DNA of 64,000 bases from the NCBI RefSeq assembly GCF_947489035.1, contig NZ_CANLCI010000019.1, forward strand, positions 1 through 64,000, in the 5' to 3' direction. Shown here piece by piece: positions 25,554-34,675 of the stretch. A model generated the notes under the pieces. It searched no databases, was not told the DNA's origin, and worked only from the letters and a program-made list of their open reading frames with translations. How positions within the stretch are numbered: position 1 is the stretch's first letter; every line of letters starts with the position of its first letter. A program made the translations under genes and the position numbers. Origin of the DNA: an uncultured Ferrimonas sp. GTDB lineage: Bacteria; Pseudomonadota; Gammaproteobacteria; Enterobacterales; Shewanellaceae.

Positions 25554-26945
25554 CTACAGGTTTTCTTCCGCAAACGAAGCCAAACGGGAACGCACCACTC
25601 CATCAAGGTAGATATTGGCGCTGCCTTCAAACGTTTTAAAGCGCTCAACCAAATAGGTCAGTCCCGAGGTGACGGCGGTTAAGTAGTCGGAATCGATTTG
25701 CGCTAAGTTGCCACTGCACACCAACTTGCTGCCCTCGCCCATGCGGGTGATCAGCGTTTTCAGCTGCGATGGCGTTAAGTTTTGGCACTCATCCAACAAC
25801 ACGAAACTGTTTTGGATCGAACGGCCGCGCATGAAGTTCACCGACTTAAACTGGATGTTGGCCTTATCCATAATGTATTGCAGGCTGCCCGATGGGCTTT
25901 CATCGTGCTTGTGCAGCACTTCAAGCGTATCGGTCACCGCCGCCAGCCACGGCATCATTTTTTCCTCTTCGGTGCCCGGCAAGAAGCCAATCGATTCGGC
26001 AATTTCGGGGGTATTGCGGGTAACGATAACTCGGTCGTAACGGTGCTGCTCTACCACTTGTTCTAATGCGGCGGCCAGTGCCAACAGAGTTTTCCCCGAT
26101 CCCGCCGGCCCCGTTAGGATCACCACATCAATGCTGGGATCCAGCAGCGCCTGCAAGGCCATGCCTTGGTAGATGTTTTTTGGGGTAATGCCCCAAGCGC
26201 GGTAATGCATCAGCCGTTCGCGGCCAAAATCACGCAAGGTAACGTGCTGCTTATCAATGGCCATCACTTGGCCGCAGAACTCCTCGCCGTCATCCAGCAG
26301 ATATTGATTCAGGTACAGTGCTTCTTCCCCCAGCTGATCCAGCGCAATGCGGTGCTCGGCAAACTGCCCCTGCTGACGGGTCTCTACCTGCTGCACTGAT
26401 TGCCAAAAATCCCCTTGCAACTGGATAAACCCTTTGGCCAGATAGCGAATGTCGTCCACCAGTTGGTCGCTGCGGTAATCCTCTACCTGCGCCAACCCAG
26501 CCCCTTTGGCCTTAATCCGCATGTTGATGTCTTTGGTTACCAGCACCACCGGCCGTGGTTGCCGCTGCTGTTGCAGATACAAGGCGCTATTGATGATGAG
26601 GTTGTCGTTATTGCTGGCCGGCAGCACGGGGGCCGTGCCCAAATCGACCTGGTGATCGGCAAAAATCAGCAATTTACCGCGGGGAATGTCGTGTTCGGTG
26701 GTGGCCAGTGGCACCCCCGCCAACAGCTGTTCCGGGGTGGCCGCACCAACGCAATCTTCTAAGGTACGGATGGCAATACGGGCATCCCGGGCCACGTCTC
26801 TTTTGCGATCTTTTATCTGGTCGAGCTCTTCCAGAACGGTCATCGGAACCACCACATCGTGCTCGTCAAACGAGTAGATGGCGAGGGGTTCGTGCAACAA
26901 CACATTGGTATCCAGAACAAACAGCTTTTTCTCAGACTGAACCAT
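25554..26945 (-). CDS. PIN domain-PhoH family ATPase
   Basis: This 463-residue cytosolic protein joins an N-terminal PIN ribonuclease-like domain (VLDTNVLLH near residue 10, with later acidic residues LVTKDINMR) to a C-terminal PhoH ATPase domain. Walker A is GPAGSGKT with Lys285 and Walker B is FVLLDECQN. Such PhoH2-type proteins are proposed to unwind and cut RNA; the cellular role is not established. I take the ATG at 26945 (MVQSEKKLF), four bases after GGAGG. Upstream in-frame starts lack a site. It is divergent from rapA and has no partner toxin or antitoxin gene, so it is not a simple VapC module. Confidence 0.92.
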   Translation of the reverse strand: MVQSEKKLFVLDTNVLLHEPLAIYSFDEHDVVVPMTVLEELDQIKDRKRDVARDARIAIRTLEDCVGAATPEQLLAGVPLATTEHDIPRGKLLIFADHQVDLGTAPVLPASNNDNLIINSALYLQQQRQPRPVVLVTKDINMRIKAKGAGLAQVEDYRSDQLVDDIRYLAKGFIQLQGDFWQSVQQVETRQQGQFAEHRIALDQLGEEALYLNQYLLDDGEEFCGQVMAIDKQHVTLRDFGRERLMHYRAWGITPKNIYQGMALQALLDPSIDVVILTGPAGSGKTLLALAAALEQVVEQHRYDRVIVTRNTPEIAESIGFLPGTEEEKMMPWLAAVTDTLEVLHKHDESPSGSLQYIMDKANIQFKSVNFMRGRSIQNSFVLLDECQNLTPSQLKTLITRMGEGSKLVCSGNLAQIDSDYLTAVTSGLTYLVERFKTFEGSANIYLDGVVRSRLASFAEENL

Positions 26946-27171
26946 GGCGCCTCCGCTATGCTTTATACCCATATTCGTCACGACAGCTATCTGGCAAAGG
27001 CGGTTCTAGAGCGCCTCTCGAAGCGCATTTCGAACGCCCATCGCAATTTCAACATGCCAGAACGATTAGCCTTTGACCACATAAAATAAGCAGATGATTG
27101 CATGGTAAAATTTGGGTAAGATACGCGCCTTTTTTGCCCCTGCAATTTGCTCATCAGGAGTTCCCCCGTCT

Positions 27172-30063
27172 ATGTCCTTTGCTTTAGGTCAACGCTGGAT
27201 CAGCGACACCGAATCTGATCTGGGCCTCGGCACCGTTGTTGCCATCGAGGGTCGCATGGTCACCGTGCTGTTTCCGGCCACCGGCGATAACCGCCTGTTC
27301 TCTATTTTAGAAGCTCCCCTCACTCGGGTGGTGTTTAACCAAGGCGATGAGATCACCAGCCACGAAGGCTGGAAGATGACGGTCGATACCATTGAAGAGA
27401 AGGATCAGCTGATCTGTTACCACGGCAGCCGCGTTGACGACGGCGCAGCCGTAAGCCTGCGCGAAACCATGCTGGACCATCAGATCCGCTTTAATAAGCC
27501 GCAAGATCGCCTGTTTGCCGGTCAGATCGATCGAATGGAACACTTTGTTACCCGCTACTTATGTCAGCAGCAGCGCCACGCCATGCAGCAAAACAGCTTG
27601 CGGGCACTGCAAGGGCCACGAGCGGGGCTGATCCCGCACCAGCTCTACATCGCCAACGAAGTGGGCCAGCGTCACGCGCCACGGGTATTACTGGCCGATG
27701 AAGTGGGCTTGGGTAAAACCATTGAAGCGGGCCACATCCTGCATCAGCAACTGCTCAGCGGCCGCGCTGAACGGGTGCTGATCTTGGTGCCAGAGAACCT
27801 GCAACACCAATGGCTGGTAGAGATGTTGCGCCGCTTCAACCTGCGCTTTTCACTGTTTGATGAAGAGCGTTGCATCGAATCCTTGGCCGACAGCGATAAC
27901 CCGTTTGATACCGAACAACTGATCATCTGCTCGCTGGATCTGCTGCGCCGCAAGAAGCGGTTTGAGCAAGCGCTCGACGCCAGCTGGGATCTGCTGATTG
28001 TCGATGAAGCCCACCACCTAGAATGGAGCGAAGACAAACCCAGCCGCGCCTACCAAGTGGTGGAATCCTTAGCCGAAGAGGTGCCTGGGGTACTGCTGCT
28101 CACCGCCACCCCAGATCAGCTCGGCCACCAGAGTCACTTTGCCCGTCTGCGCCTGCTCGATCCGGATCGCTTCTACGATTACGACGCCTTCCTGGCCGAG
28201 GAGCAAGCCTACCAGCAGGTGGCCGATGCCGCGGAATCGCTGCTTGAGCAACGCCCAGTCAGCGCCGAGGAAGCCAACAGCTTAACCGCTTTGCTGCCAG
28301 AGCAAGATCTCAGCAGCGCCTTAGCCGCCATCGCCAGCGGCGATGAAGCCGCCCGCGATAAACTGCTGCGGGATCTGCTGGATCGCCACGGCACCGGCCG
28401 GGTGTTGTTCCGTAACACCCGCGCAGGGGTTTCCGGCTTTACCGCCCGCCAGCTCAACCGCCATGAAGTGGCGCTGCCCGCCCAGTACGCCACCGCCGTT
28501 AAGGTGTCGAACATGTTTGGCGGCGCCAACACCACCGAACAACAGGTGATCAACAACCTCTACCCAGAAAAACTGTACCAGCAGTTTGAAGGGGATAAAG
28601 GCAACGCCTCGTGGTGGCAGTTTGATACCCGCGTAAACTGGCTGCTGGAGTTCTTAAAAGCCAACCGCTCGAAGAAGGTGCTGGTGATCGCCTCACAAGC
28701 GGCCACGGCGCTGCAGCTGGAAGAAGCCCTGCGTACCCGTGAAGGCATTCAAGCAGGGGTGTTCCACGAAGGCATGTCGATTTTAGAACGCGACAAAACC
28801 GCCGCCTACTTCGCCCAAAGCGAAGGTGGCGCACAGGTGATGATCTGTTCTGAGATCGGCTCTGAAGGCCGTAACTTCCAGTTCGCCCACAACTTGGTGA
28901 TGTTCGATCTGCCGCAAAACCCCGATCTGCTCGAGCAGCGCATCGGTCGTTTGGATCGCATCGGTCAGAACCACGATGTGCAGATCCACGTGCCTTACAT
29001 CACCGACAGCGCCCAGCAACACCTGCTGGAGTGGTTTGATCGCGGCATGGACGCGTTTGAACACAACTGCCAAGGCGGCCACCTGATCTACAACGAGTTC
29101 AGCGAGCAACTGGTTGAAGTGCTGTCGGGCAAAACCGAACAGCTTGAAGCGTTGATCAACGCCACTTCCGCCCGTGCCGCCGAGCACAAAGCGGCACTGG
29201 AAGCCGGCCGCGATCGCCTGCTGGAGATCAACTCCAACGGCGGCAAGCAAGCCGACGCTTTGGTGCAACAACTTGAGCAGGCCGACGACGACACCGACTT
29301 CATCAGCTTTATGCTGAAGCTGTGGGATGTGATCGGGGTGCATCAGGACGACCGCGGTGAAAACGCCGTTGTCTTGCGCCCAACCGAACACATGCTGTTC
29401 CCAAGTTACCCCGGCTTGCCGGACGATGGCTGTTCCATCACCTTCGACCGCGATACCGCCCTATCCCGCGACGATTTCCAGTTCATCACCTCAGCGCACC
29501 CGATGGTGGCGGCCGGCATCGACTTGGTCACCAGCAGCGAAACCGGCTGTACTGGCGTTTCGCTGCTGAAGAACAAAGCCCTGCCCGCCGGCACCTTGTT
29601 CCTAGAGATGATCTACGTTGCTGAAGCGATCGCACCGGCCGAAGCGCAGCTGGGCCGATTCCTGCCGCCAACGCCAATCCGCATGTTGATGGACAAAACC
29701 GGTAAGGATCTGGGGCAGAACATCGACTTCCACAGCTTCAACCGCCAATTGGTGCCCATCAACCGTCACACCGGCTCGAAGTTAGTGTCGGCGTCGCAAT
29801 CGGTGCTGCACCCGCTGATCGCCGCCGCTGAAGCCCAAGTGGCCGAGCAGCTCGCCGCGTTGGTCAGCGGCGCGGAACAAAAAGCGGAGCAAGAGTTAGG
29901 CGGCGAGCTCGAACGCCTGCAGGCGCTTAAAGCGGTTAACCCGAACATTCGTGATGCCGAGCTGGATGCCCTGCGTGAACAGATGAACATGGTTAAAGCC
30001 CACTTGGCGCGCGCGCAAATTCAACTGGATGCCATCCGCTTGATTGTGGTGACCCCAGAGTAA
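27172..30063 (+). CDS. rapA: RNA polymerase-associated ATPase RapA
   Basis: This 963-residue Swi2/Snf2-type ATPase binds RNA polymerase and helps recycle it after transcription. The N-terminal Tudor-like domain ([20 protein letters not shown]) is followed by ATPase lobe 1 with DEVGLGKT (Lys182) and the DEAH box (278-281). Lobe 2 carries [13 protein letters not shown] and [11 protein letters not shown], and a long C-terminal region completes the RapA fold. Length is close to E. coli RapA (968). The start is the ATG at 27172, after AGGAG with a long spacer; an upstream in-frame extension has no family support. It is single and closed by a strong terminator. Confidence 0.97.
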   Translation: MSFALGQRWISDTESDLGLGTVVAIEGRMVTVLFPATGDNRLFSILEAPLTRVVFNQGDEITSHEGWKMTVDTIEEKDQLICYHGSRVDDGAAVSLRETMLDHQIRFNKPQDRLFAGQIDRMEHFVTRYLCQQQRHAMQQNSLRALQGPRAGLIPHQLYIANEVGQRHAPRVLLADEVGLGKTIEAGHILHQQLLSGRAERVLILVPENLQHQWLVEMLRRFNLRFSLFDEERCIESLADSDNPFDTEQLIICSLDLLRRKKRFEQALDASWDLLIVDEAHHLEWSEDKPSRAYQVVESLAEEVPGVLLLTATPDQLGHQSHFARLRLLDPDRFYDYDAFLAEEQAYQQVADAAESLLEQRPVSAEEANSLTALLPEQDLSSALAAIASGDEAARDKLLRDLLDRHGTGRVLFRNTRAGVSGFTARQLNRHEVALPAQYATAVKVSNMFGGANTTEQQVINNLYPEKLYQQFEGDKGNASWWQFDTRVNWLLEFLKANRSKKVLVIASQAATALQLEEALRTREGIQAGVFHEGMSILERDKTAAYFAQSEGGAQVMICSEIGSEGRNFQFAHNLVMFDLPQNPDLLEQRIGRLDRIGQNHDVQIHVPYITDSAQQHLLEWFDRGMDAFEHNCQGGHLIYNEFSEQLVEVLSGKTEQLEALINATSARAAEHKAALEAGRDRLLEINSNGGKQADALVQQLEQADDDTDFISFMLKLWDVIGVHQDDRGENAVVLRPTEHMLFPSYPGLPDDGCSITFDRDTALSRDDFQFITSAHPMVAAGIDLVTSSETGCTGVSLLKNKALPAGTLFLEMIYVAEAIAPAEAQLGRFLPPTPIRMLMDKTGKDLGQNIDFHSFNRQLVPINRHTGSKLVSASQSVLHPLIAAAEAQVAEQLAALVSGAEQKAEQELGGELERLQALKAVNPNIRDAELDALREQMNMVKAHLARAQIQLDAIRLIVVTPE

Positions 30064-30078
30064 CCACCCGCACTGTGC

Positions 30079-30107
30079 AAAAAGGCGCTCAATTGAGCGC
30101 CTTTTTT
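30079..30107 (+). terminator. Terminator of rapA
   Basis: AAAAAGGCGCTCAA and TTGAGCGCCTTTTTT form an almost uninterrupted palindrome. Confidence 0.92.
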
Positions 30108-30245
30108 GTGTCTACTCAATGAGTTAATCGCAACACCCTACGGGCAATCACTGACACACCATGCAGTCGGTGACGATTGTGAGCTGTGACCGTTGTTGCC
30201 ACGGTTGTCACGGTTGTGGCGACAACTCAGACAAGGACGACACCA

Positions 30246-30811
30246 ATGAAATATACAGTAACCGCACTGTTCGCTGCCGCTTTGCTTAGCGCAGCGACTA
30301 CACTCAGCAGAGCTTGGTCGGTGTGGCTCTAGAAGAAGATGACTATCAAGTTACCGGTCGCTCTGTCCTGCCCAATCAGATCCATCTTGGTGCTCACTTC
30401 AGTCAGTTTGATCCCGGCCCAGCTGAGCTCAGCAGCTATGGCGTTGAACTGGGTTATTTCCTCTCTGAGCAGGCACAAGCGGCGCTGTACTACAACGAAT
30501 TTGATTTCAACCGCTACGGCGTGCGTGACCAACACTGCCTGCCGCTAAACCACGTCCACGGCGTCGACTTTCGGGCTTAATACGAAGGCGGTGACGGCGA
30601 AGACTTGCTTGGCGCGTGTGCCGATCTGTACCTCCTGTCGCAGTGGAGTATCGGGGCGAGCGACTGTCATAGCGGTGGTGACGGCGACTTCAATATGCAA
30701 ACAACCTACTGGCTGCAGTTGACCACCCGCGCGGCGGTGGAAATCAGTGTCGCCAGTGCCGATGATTTTAATGACGCGATTTACAACATTAACTGCAACT
30801 GTCGCTTCTAA
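30246..30811 (+). pseudogene. Broken gene for a small exported protein
   Basis: AAGGA and an ATG at 30246 begin a good signal peptide (MKYTVTALFAAALLSAATT), but the frame stops within 28 codons. The protein continues in another frame from about 30299 (QSLVGVALEEDDYQVTG, then LSSYGVELGYFLSEQAQAAL). An in-frame TAA at 30578 interrupts it, and the same frame resumes (YEGGDGEDLLGA to a C-terminal NCNCRF) until 30811. The alternating beta-strand pattern suggests a small outer-membrane barrel. One frameshift near ACTACACTCAG (perhaps an extra AC) plus one stop mark it as a pseudogene. I do not know the intact family. Confidence 0.75.
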
Positions 30812-30879
30812 GCCGACGGTGTGCTGGCGCTTCGCGCTGGCACTGCAGCAACTAATTCCCTCCCGAGTTGGCTCTGCCC

Positions 30880-30908
30880 TTGCACCTCTGTATCTAAGCG
30901 CCTAAAAT
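30880..30908 (+). promoter_or_regulatory. Candidate sigma-70 promoter of the mgtE leader
   Basis: TTGCAC (30880-30885), 17-base spacer, TAAAAT (30903-30908). A start near 30915 would give a transcript whose first feature is the leader-ORF ribosome binding site. Confidence 0.5.
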
Positions 30909-30927
30909 CGCGGCGAAATCCAATTTT

Positions 30928-31069
30928 AGGAGGCCGATATGGACCCCATTCCCAGTCCCAGGTGGGATGAGATAACCGAACCGTGCAACAATTACCTTCG
31001 GTAAGCAGAGTCCATATCTGATAGGGATCGCCTCCCTGCTGCTCTGCTTCCGACCTTCGGAGGTGGACC
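30928..31069 (+). promoter_or_regulatory. Structured mgtE leader with alternative anti-Shine-Dalgarno pairing
   Basis: Helix P1 pairs GGAGGC (30929-30934) with GCCTCC (31030-31035). Nested inside, P2 pairs GATATGGAC (30936-30944) with GTCCATATC (31010-31018), nine perfect pairs. A hairpin TTACC/GGTAA (30992-31004) lies within. The P1 3' strand, CGCCTCC (31029-31035), is also complementary to GGAGGTG (31059-31065), the mgtE ribosome binding site, with one G-U pair. Only one of the two helices can form. P1 leaves the mgtE site free; its loss would let the site be masked. This is a typical translational switch layout. It does not match the M-box core as I know it. The ligand or trigger is inference. 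Confidence 0.7.
30939..31004 (+). CDS. Proline-rich leader peptide upstream of mgtE (MgtL-like)
   Basis: This ORF of 21 codons and a TAA starts five bases after a perfect AGGAGG. The peptide begins MDPIPSPRWDEITEP, with prolines at 3, 5, 7 and 15. The opening M-D-P-x-P-S-P closely resembles MgtL of E. coli and Salmonella (MEPDPTPLP). That leader peptide's acidic/proline-rich start makes ribosomes abort in low Mg2+ and so switches on mgtA. Here the downstream gene is the unrelated Mg2+ channel mgtE. The ORF's ribosome binding site is the P1 5' strand and its first codons are the P2 5' strand. Its translation must therefore open the leader helices, and its stop lies six bases before the P2 3' strand. 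Function is inferred; no expression evidence exists. Confidence 0.65.
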   Translation: MDPIPSPRWDEITEPCNNYLR

Positions 31070-32422
31070 ATGCAAAAAGCGCAACTTTTTGCCACCCTTA
31101 GCGAACTACTCGCTGCCAGTGATAAGCGCGCCATTCGCGCGGAACTGGAACACATGCACGCGGCCGACTTTGCTTTGGCCGTGGACGAATTTGATGCAAC
31201 CGGCGCGGCCACGCTGCTGGATCTGCTGTCGCTGCCGGATCACGCCGAGGTGTTTGCCTACCTCGATCCGCAAAAGCAGGCAGACATCGCTGAATCAATG
31301 CCCCGCAACGAACTGGCGGCGCTGTTCTCGCAGATGGAATCCGACGAACGGGCGGATCTGTTTAATCAACTCTCCAAACAGCAACAACAAGCGCTGCTGC
31401 CGGGCCTAGCCCAGGCAGAGCGGGAAGATGTGCGTAAACTGGCGTCCTACCCGGAAAAAACCGCTGGGGCGATGATGAGCTCGGATTACGCGACCTTGCG
31501 CAGCCACTGGCCGATCCGCAAAGCGTTGCAGCGTTTACGCTTGGAAGCCCCAGACAAAGAGACCATCTACCAAACCTACGTGATCGACGGCGACCGCCAA
31601 CTGGTGGGCACCATCTCGTTACGGGAACTGATCCTCTCTAATCCTGAACGGCTGGTGGCCGACATCATGCTGACCGACGTGCTGTTTGTGCGGGTGGATG
31701 AAGACCAAGAAGACGTATCCGACAAAATTCGCCACTACGATCTGTTGGCGCTGCCGGTGCTGGACAGCAACGACCGACTGGTGGGGATCTGTACCTACGA
31801 TGACGCCATGGATGCGGTGGTTGAAGAAGCCACCGAAGATGCGCAGAAGTCCGCTTCGGTCGCCGCCTTGGACTCCACCATGGATAAGGTCGGCAAGTGG
31901 GAGCTGTACCGTAAACGCATCGGCTGGCTGATTTTATTGGTGTTCGGCTCGTTGCTCAGCGGCGCGGGCATTGCCCATTACGAGCAAGTGATTGCCGCCA
32001 ATGTCGCGCTGGTGTTCTTTATGCCGCTGCTGGTGGGCTCTGGCGGTAATGCCGGCTCGCAGGCCGCCGCCCTAATGGTGCGGGCGCTGGCCACCGGCGA
32101 AGTGGAACTGAAAGATTGGCTTGGGGTGCTCGGGCGGGAAGTGCTGGTGGCTGGGGGCTTAGGCTTAACCATGGGCGCGGTAGTCGCGGGCTTAGGCTGG
32201 TTCCGGGGCGGCCCTGAGATCGCCTTGGTGGTGACCATGGCGATGATCTGCGTGGTGATGGCCGGTTCGTTGATTGGCTTATCGCTGCCGTTTTTGCTGT
32301 CGCGGGTGAACCTGGATCCCGCCACCGCCTCGGGCCCACTGGTTACCACCATTGTCGATGCCACGGGCATGGTGATCTACTTAGGCTTTGCCAGTACCGT
32401 ACTGGGGTTGTCGATGCCATAG
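31070..32422 (+). CDS. mgtE: Magnesium transporter MgtE
   Basis: This 450-residue inner-membrane Mg2+ channel has three parts. A cytosolic MgtE N domain (about 20-125) has acidic superhelical repeats such as LLDLLSLPDHAEVFAYL. A pair of CBS domains (about 130-255; YVIDGDRQLVGTISL and LPVLDSNDRLVGICTYDDAM) is followed by about five transmembrane helices (270-450) containing the pore motif SGGNAGSQA. In this family Mg2+ bound to the N and CBS domains closes the pore. GGAGG lies six bases before the ATG and can be masked by CCTCC in the leader. It is a single gene, preceded by a long structured leader with a small ORF and followed by a strong terminator. Confidence 0.96.
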   Translation: MQKAQLFATLSELLAASDKRAIRAELEHMHAADFALAVDEFDATGAATLLDLLSLPDHAEVFAYLDPQKQADIAESMPRNELAALFSQMESDERADLFNQLSKQQQQALLPGLAQAEREDVRKLASYPEKTAGAMMSSDYATLRSHWPIRKALQRLRLEAPDKETIYQTYVIDGDRQLVGTISLRELILSNPERLVADIMLTDVLFVRVDEDQEDVSDKIRHYDLLALPVLDSNDRLVGICTYDDAMDAVVEEATEDAQKSASVAALDSTMDKVGKWELYRKRIGWLILLVFGSLLSGAGIAHYEQVIAANVALVFFMPLLVGSGGNAGSQAAALMVRALATGEVELKDWLGVLGREVLVAGGLGLTMGAVVAGLGWFRGGPEIALVVTMAMICVVMAGSLIGLSLPFLLSRVNLDPATASGPLVTTIVDATGMVIYLGFASTVLGLSMP

Positions 32423-32462
32423 GGCATCCCCCTATCGAGTCACGCCGCTATGGCGCCCACAC

Positions 32463-32498
32463 AAAAACGCCGCGATGAGTGCTCATCGCGGCGTTTTT
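32463..32498. terminator. Bidirectional terminator between mgtE and rnb
   Basis: AAAAACGCCGCGATGAG (32463-32479) pairs with CTCATCGCGGCGTTTTT (32482-32498). Confidence 0.92.
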
Positions 32499-32503
32499 CG
32501 TTG

Positions 32504-32538
32504 GCTTAGGGCTTAGGGCTTAGGGCTTAGGGCTTAGG
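32504..32538. repeat. Heptanucleotide tandem array (GCTTAGG)5 at the rnb stop
   Basis: Five perfect copies of GCTTAGG (32504-32538). The last copy contains the rnb stop codon (TTA at 32534-32536, read as TAA on the minus strand). Copy-number changes would therefore alter only the 3' untranslated part. Confidence 0.9.
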
Positions 32539-34486
32539 CGCCAAGCTTAACCAGCGGCAGCGCCATCACGCTACGCTGATCCACATCCACCTCGCCAATG
32601 GTCACTTTGATGGTGTCCGCCACGCTCAGCTGCAGCTGGTCGTCAAAGCTGGCTTGGGCGGCATCGCCGTTGATCTGCAAGCGCGCTTTATCAACGCTCA
32701 GATGGCTGGCAGGGATAAACGCTACGGCGCCATTCTCTTCCAGTTTCACCCGCACGCCGCCGCGATTGATGTCGATGATCTTGCCGCTGAATTCGGTGCT
32801 AGAACCGGATTCTGCCTTCAGGTAACGGGCGTAAAGCCAATCGCCTACGTGGCGTTCGCACATGCGGTGCAATTTACGCATCTTCGCCAGCTGCTCGAGC
32901 AGAGGCTCATCCACCTGCTGCTGTGGCTCCGCTTGGGTGATCGCCGCCTTCAGTAAGCGGTGATTGACCATGTCGCTGTACTTACGAATTGGCGAGGTCC
33001 AGGTGGCGTAGCCCTCTAAGCCCATGCCAAAGTGTGGTTTCGGCGTGCCCGCCACCTCAGCAAAGGCCTGCAGCTTGCGTACCCGTGCATCCAAGTAACC
33101 GGTGTCTTGCTTATCCAGTACTCGGCGCAAGGCGCAGTAACCGCCCATGGTCAGCAGCTGTTCGGCGTCAAAGCTCAGGTGATGCTGCTGCAGCAGTTCC
33201 ACCACTTGACCAATGCGCTCTGGATCCAAGCCCGCGTGGGCGTTAAATACCCCTTGGCCCACGGTCGCCGCCAACCGTTCAGCGCAAGCGGCGTTAGCAA
33301 CAATCATGCACTCTTCCACAATGCGGTTGGCGGTGCGGCGCTGATCCACGTGAATGTTCAGCACGTTGCCGTTGTCGTCCACTTCAAAGCGGTAATCCGG
33401 CTGATCGGGGAACACCAGCGCATTTTGCTTGCGCCAGTTGCTGCGGGCGTTCGCCAACAGGTGCAGCTGCTGCACTTGCTCTGCAATCACCGGATTGGCT
33501 GGCTGCCATGCGGCCTCGACGCCGTCTAAGTGATCCGACACTTTGTCGTAGGCCAACTTGCCCTGCGACCGAATGCTCGCCAGGAAAAATTCAGCACCGC
33601 TTTGCAGCTCACCTGCAGCGCTAACTTGAATGTGGGCACACAGCGCCGGGCGATCTTCGCCTTCCACCAAGGAACACAGCTCATCGGCCAGCTGGCGCGG
33701 CAACATCGGCACGTTATAACCCGGCAGGTATTGGGTTAAACAGCGTTTAAAGGCTTCTTGATCGACCGCATCGCCCGGTTGGATGTAGGCGGTTGGATCG
33801 GCAATGGCCACGGTTAAGCGCCAGCCATTGTCCTGCGGTTCAATGTACAGCGCGTCATCCATGTCTTTGGTGGACTCGGCATCGATGGTCACAAACGGCA
33901 ACGCGGTCAGATCTTGTCGTGGCGCCTCGTCCAGCTGCCAGTTGGCCGGATCTTGCGGTTCCACCTTGGCCAAATCGTGCTTCGCCAAGATCACCCACCA
34001 TGGCACGTGCGGATCGTCATTGGCGGCCACAAAGTCGCTGATCTCCGCTTGGAAGCTTTGATCGTCTGGGCGCAGCGGGTGGCGCTTTAAGTGCGCCACC
34101 ACGTAATCGCCCTCTTTCAGGGACTTTTCATCAATGTGCTTTTTGCAGCGCCCCCGCATGCCCGCGCGCATCATTGGGTGATCTGGCACCACGTTTAAGC
34201 GCCCTTTAAACCACTGAACGCGGCCGATAAAGCGGCTTAATCCGGCTTCCAGTAACTGTTCTGGCTCGGCAGAGGTTTTGTCGCCATCGGTACGTAATAC
34301 CGCGGTAACGCGATCGCCATGAAGCACTTTTTTCATCAATGGCGGCGGCACAAAATGGCTTTCGCCCTTGTCGGTTTCGATAAAGCCAAAGCCTTTGGCG
34401 GTGGCTTTGATCTGCCCTTCTACCGTGGGCAGGGTTTCGCGGATCTGCGCTTTTAATTGCTGCAGTAGCGGATTGTCTTGAAACAT
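32534..34486 (-). CDS. rnb: Exoribonuclease II
   Basis: This 650-residue protein is a processive 3'-to-5' hydrolytic exoribonuclease acting on single-stranded RNA. Two cold-shock-like domains (about 20-180; KATAKGFGFIETDKGESHFVP) precede the RNB catalytic domain, with metal-binding aspartates in ESTKDMDDALYIE. A C-terminal S1 domain (about 560-645; GKIIDINRGGVRVKLEENGA) completes the fold. Length is close to E. coli RNase II (644) and shorter than RNase R, which supports rnb. I start at MFQDNPLL (34486); the open frame extends 31 codons further without family similarity. The leader contains two competing inverted repeats. The gene ends in a heptamer array and a shared terminator. Confidence 0.94.
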   Translation of the reverse strand: MFQDNPLLQQLKAQIRETLPTVEGQIKATAKGFGFIETDKGESHFVPPPLMKKVLHGDRVTAVLRTDGDKTSAEPEQLLEAGLSRFIGRVQWFKGRLNVVPDHPMMRAGMRGRCKKHIDEKSLKEGDYVVAHLKRHPLRPDDQSFQAEISDFVAANDDPHVPWWVILAKHDLAKVEPQDPANWQLDEAPRQDLTALPFVTIDAESTKDMDDALYIEPQDNGWRLTVAIADPTAYIQPGDAVDQEAFKRCLTQYLPGYNVPMLPRQLADELCSLVEGEDRPALCAHIQVSAAGELQSGAEFFLASIRSQGKLAYDKVSDHLDGVEAAWQPANPVIAEQVQQLHLLANARSNWRKQNALVFPDQPDYRFEVDDNGNVLNIHVDQRRTANRIVEECMIVANAACAERLAATVGQGVFNAHAGLDPERIGQVVELLQQHHLSFDAEQLLTMGGYCALRRVLDKQDTGYLDARVRKLQAFAEVAGTPKPHFGMGLEGYATWTSPIRKYSDMVNHRLLKAAITQAEPQQQVDEPLLEQLAKMRKLHRMCERHVGDWLYARYLKAESGSSTEFSGKIIDINRGGVRVKLEENGAVAFIPASHLSVDKARLQINGDAAQASFDDQLQLSVADTIKVTIGEVDVDQRSVMALPLVKLGA

Positions 34487-34519
34487 CGAAGGGATCTCGT
34501 GGTTGTGCTGACTAAAATT

Positions 34520-34541
34520 GGCCTTCTGGCCAAGGCCAGAA
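34520..34541. promoter_or_regulatory. Two overlapping inverted repeats in the rnb leader
   Basis: TTCTGGCC (34524-34531) pairs with GGCCAGAA (34534-34541). Alternatively GGCCTT (34520-34525) pairs with AAGGCC (34532-34537). The hairpins exclude each other and lie 34 to 55 bases before the rnb start. Confidence 0.4.
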
Positions 34542-34675
34542 AAGCGGCAATTGTACGGGATAGCGGTGAGCGGCGCCAATGGCCCCGCCCCCGTTTGACC
34601 GTAAGGGTGAATTAAGACGGCAGTAATGCTGGCTTACTTCAAGTTAACTTCCGGCGATGACAAACCGATGACCCA

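Noticed and set aside
25554..26945. VapC-type toxin because of the PIN domain
   Set aside because: The PIN domain is fused to a PhoH ATPase and no antitoxin gene precedes it.
30901..30930. Hairpin CCTAAAAT/ATTTTAGG in the mgtE leader
   Set aside because: The left arm contains the likely -10 element, so it is probably not transcribed and not part of the RNA switch.
30901..31069. M-box (Mg2+) riboswitch before mgtE
   Set aside because: The 5' bases loosely recall it, but the conserved M-box core blocks are absent, and the helices found are of a different plan.
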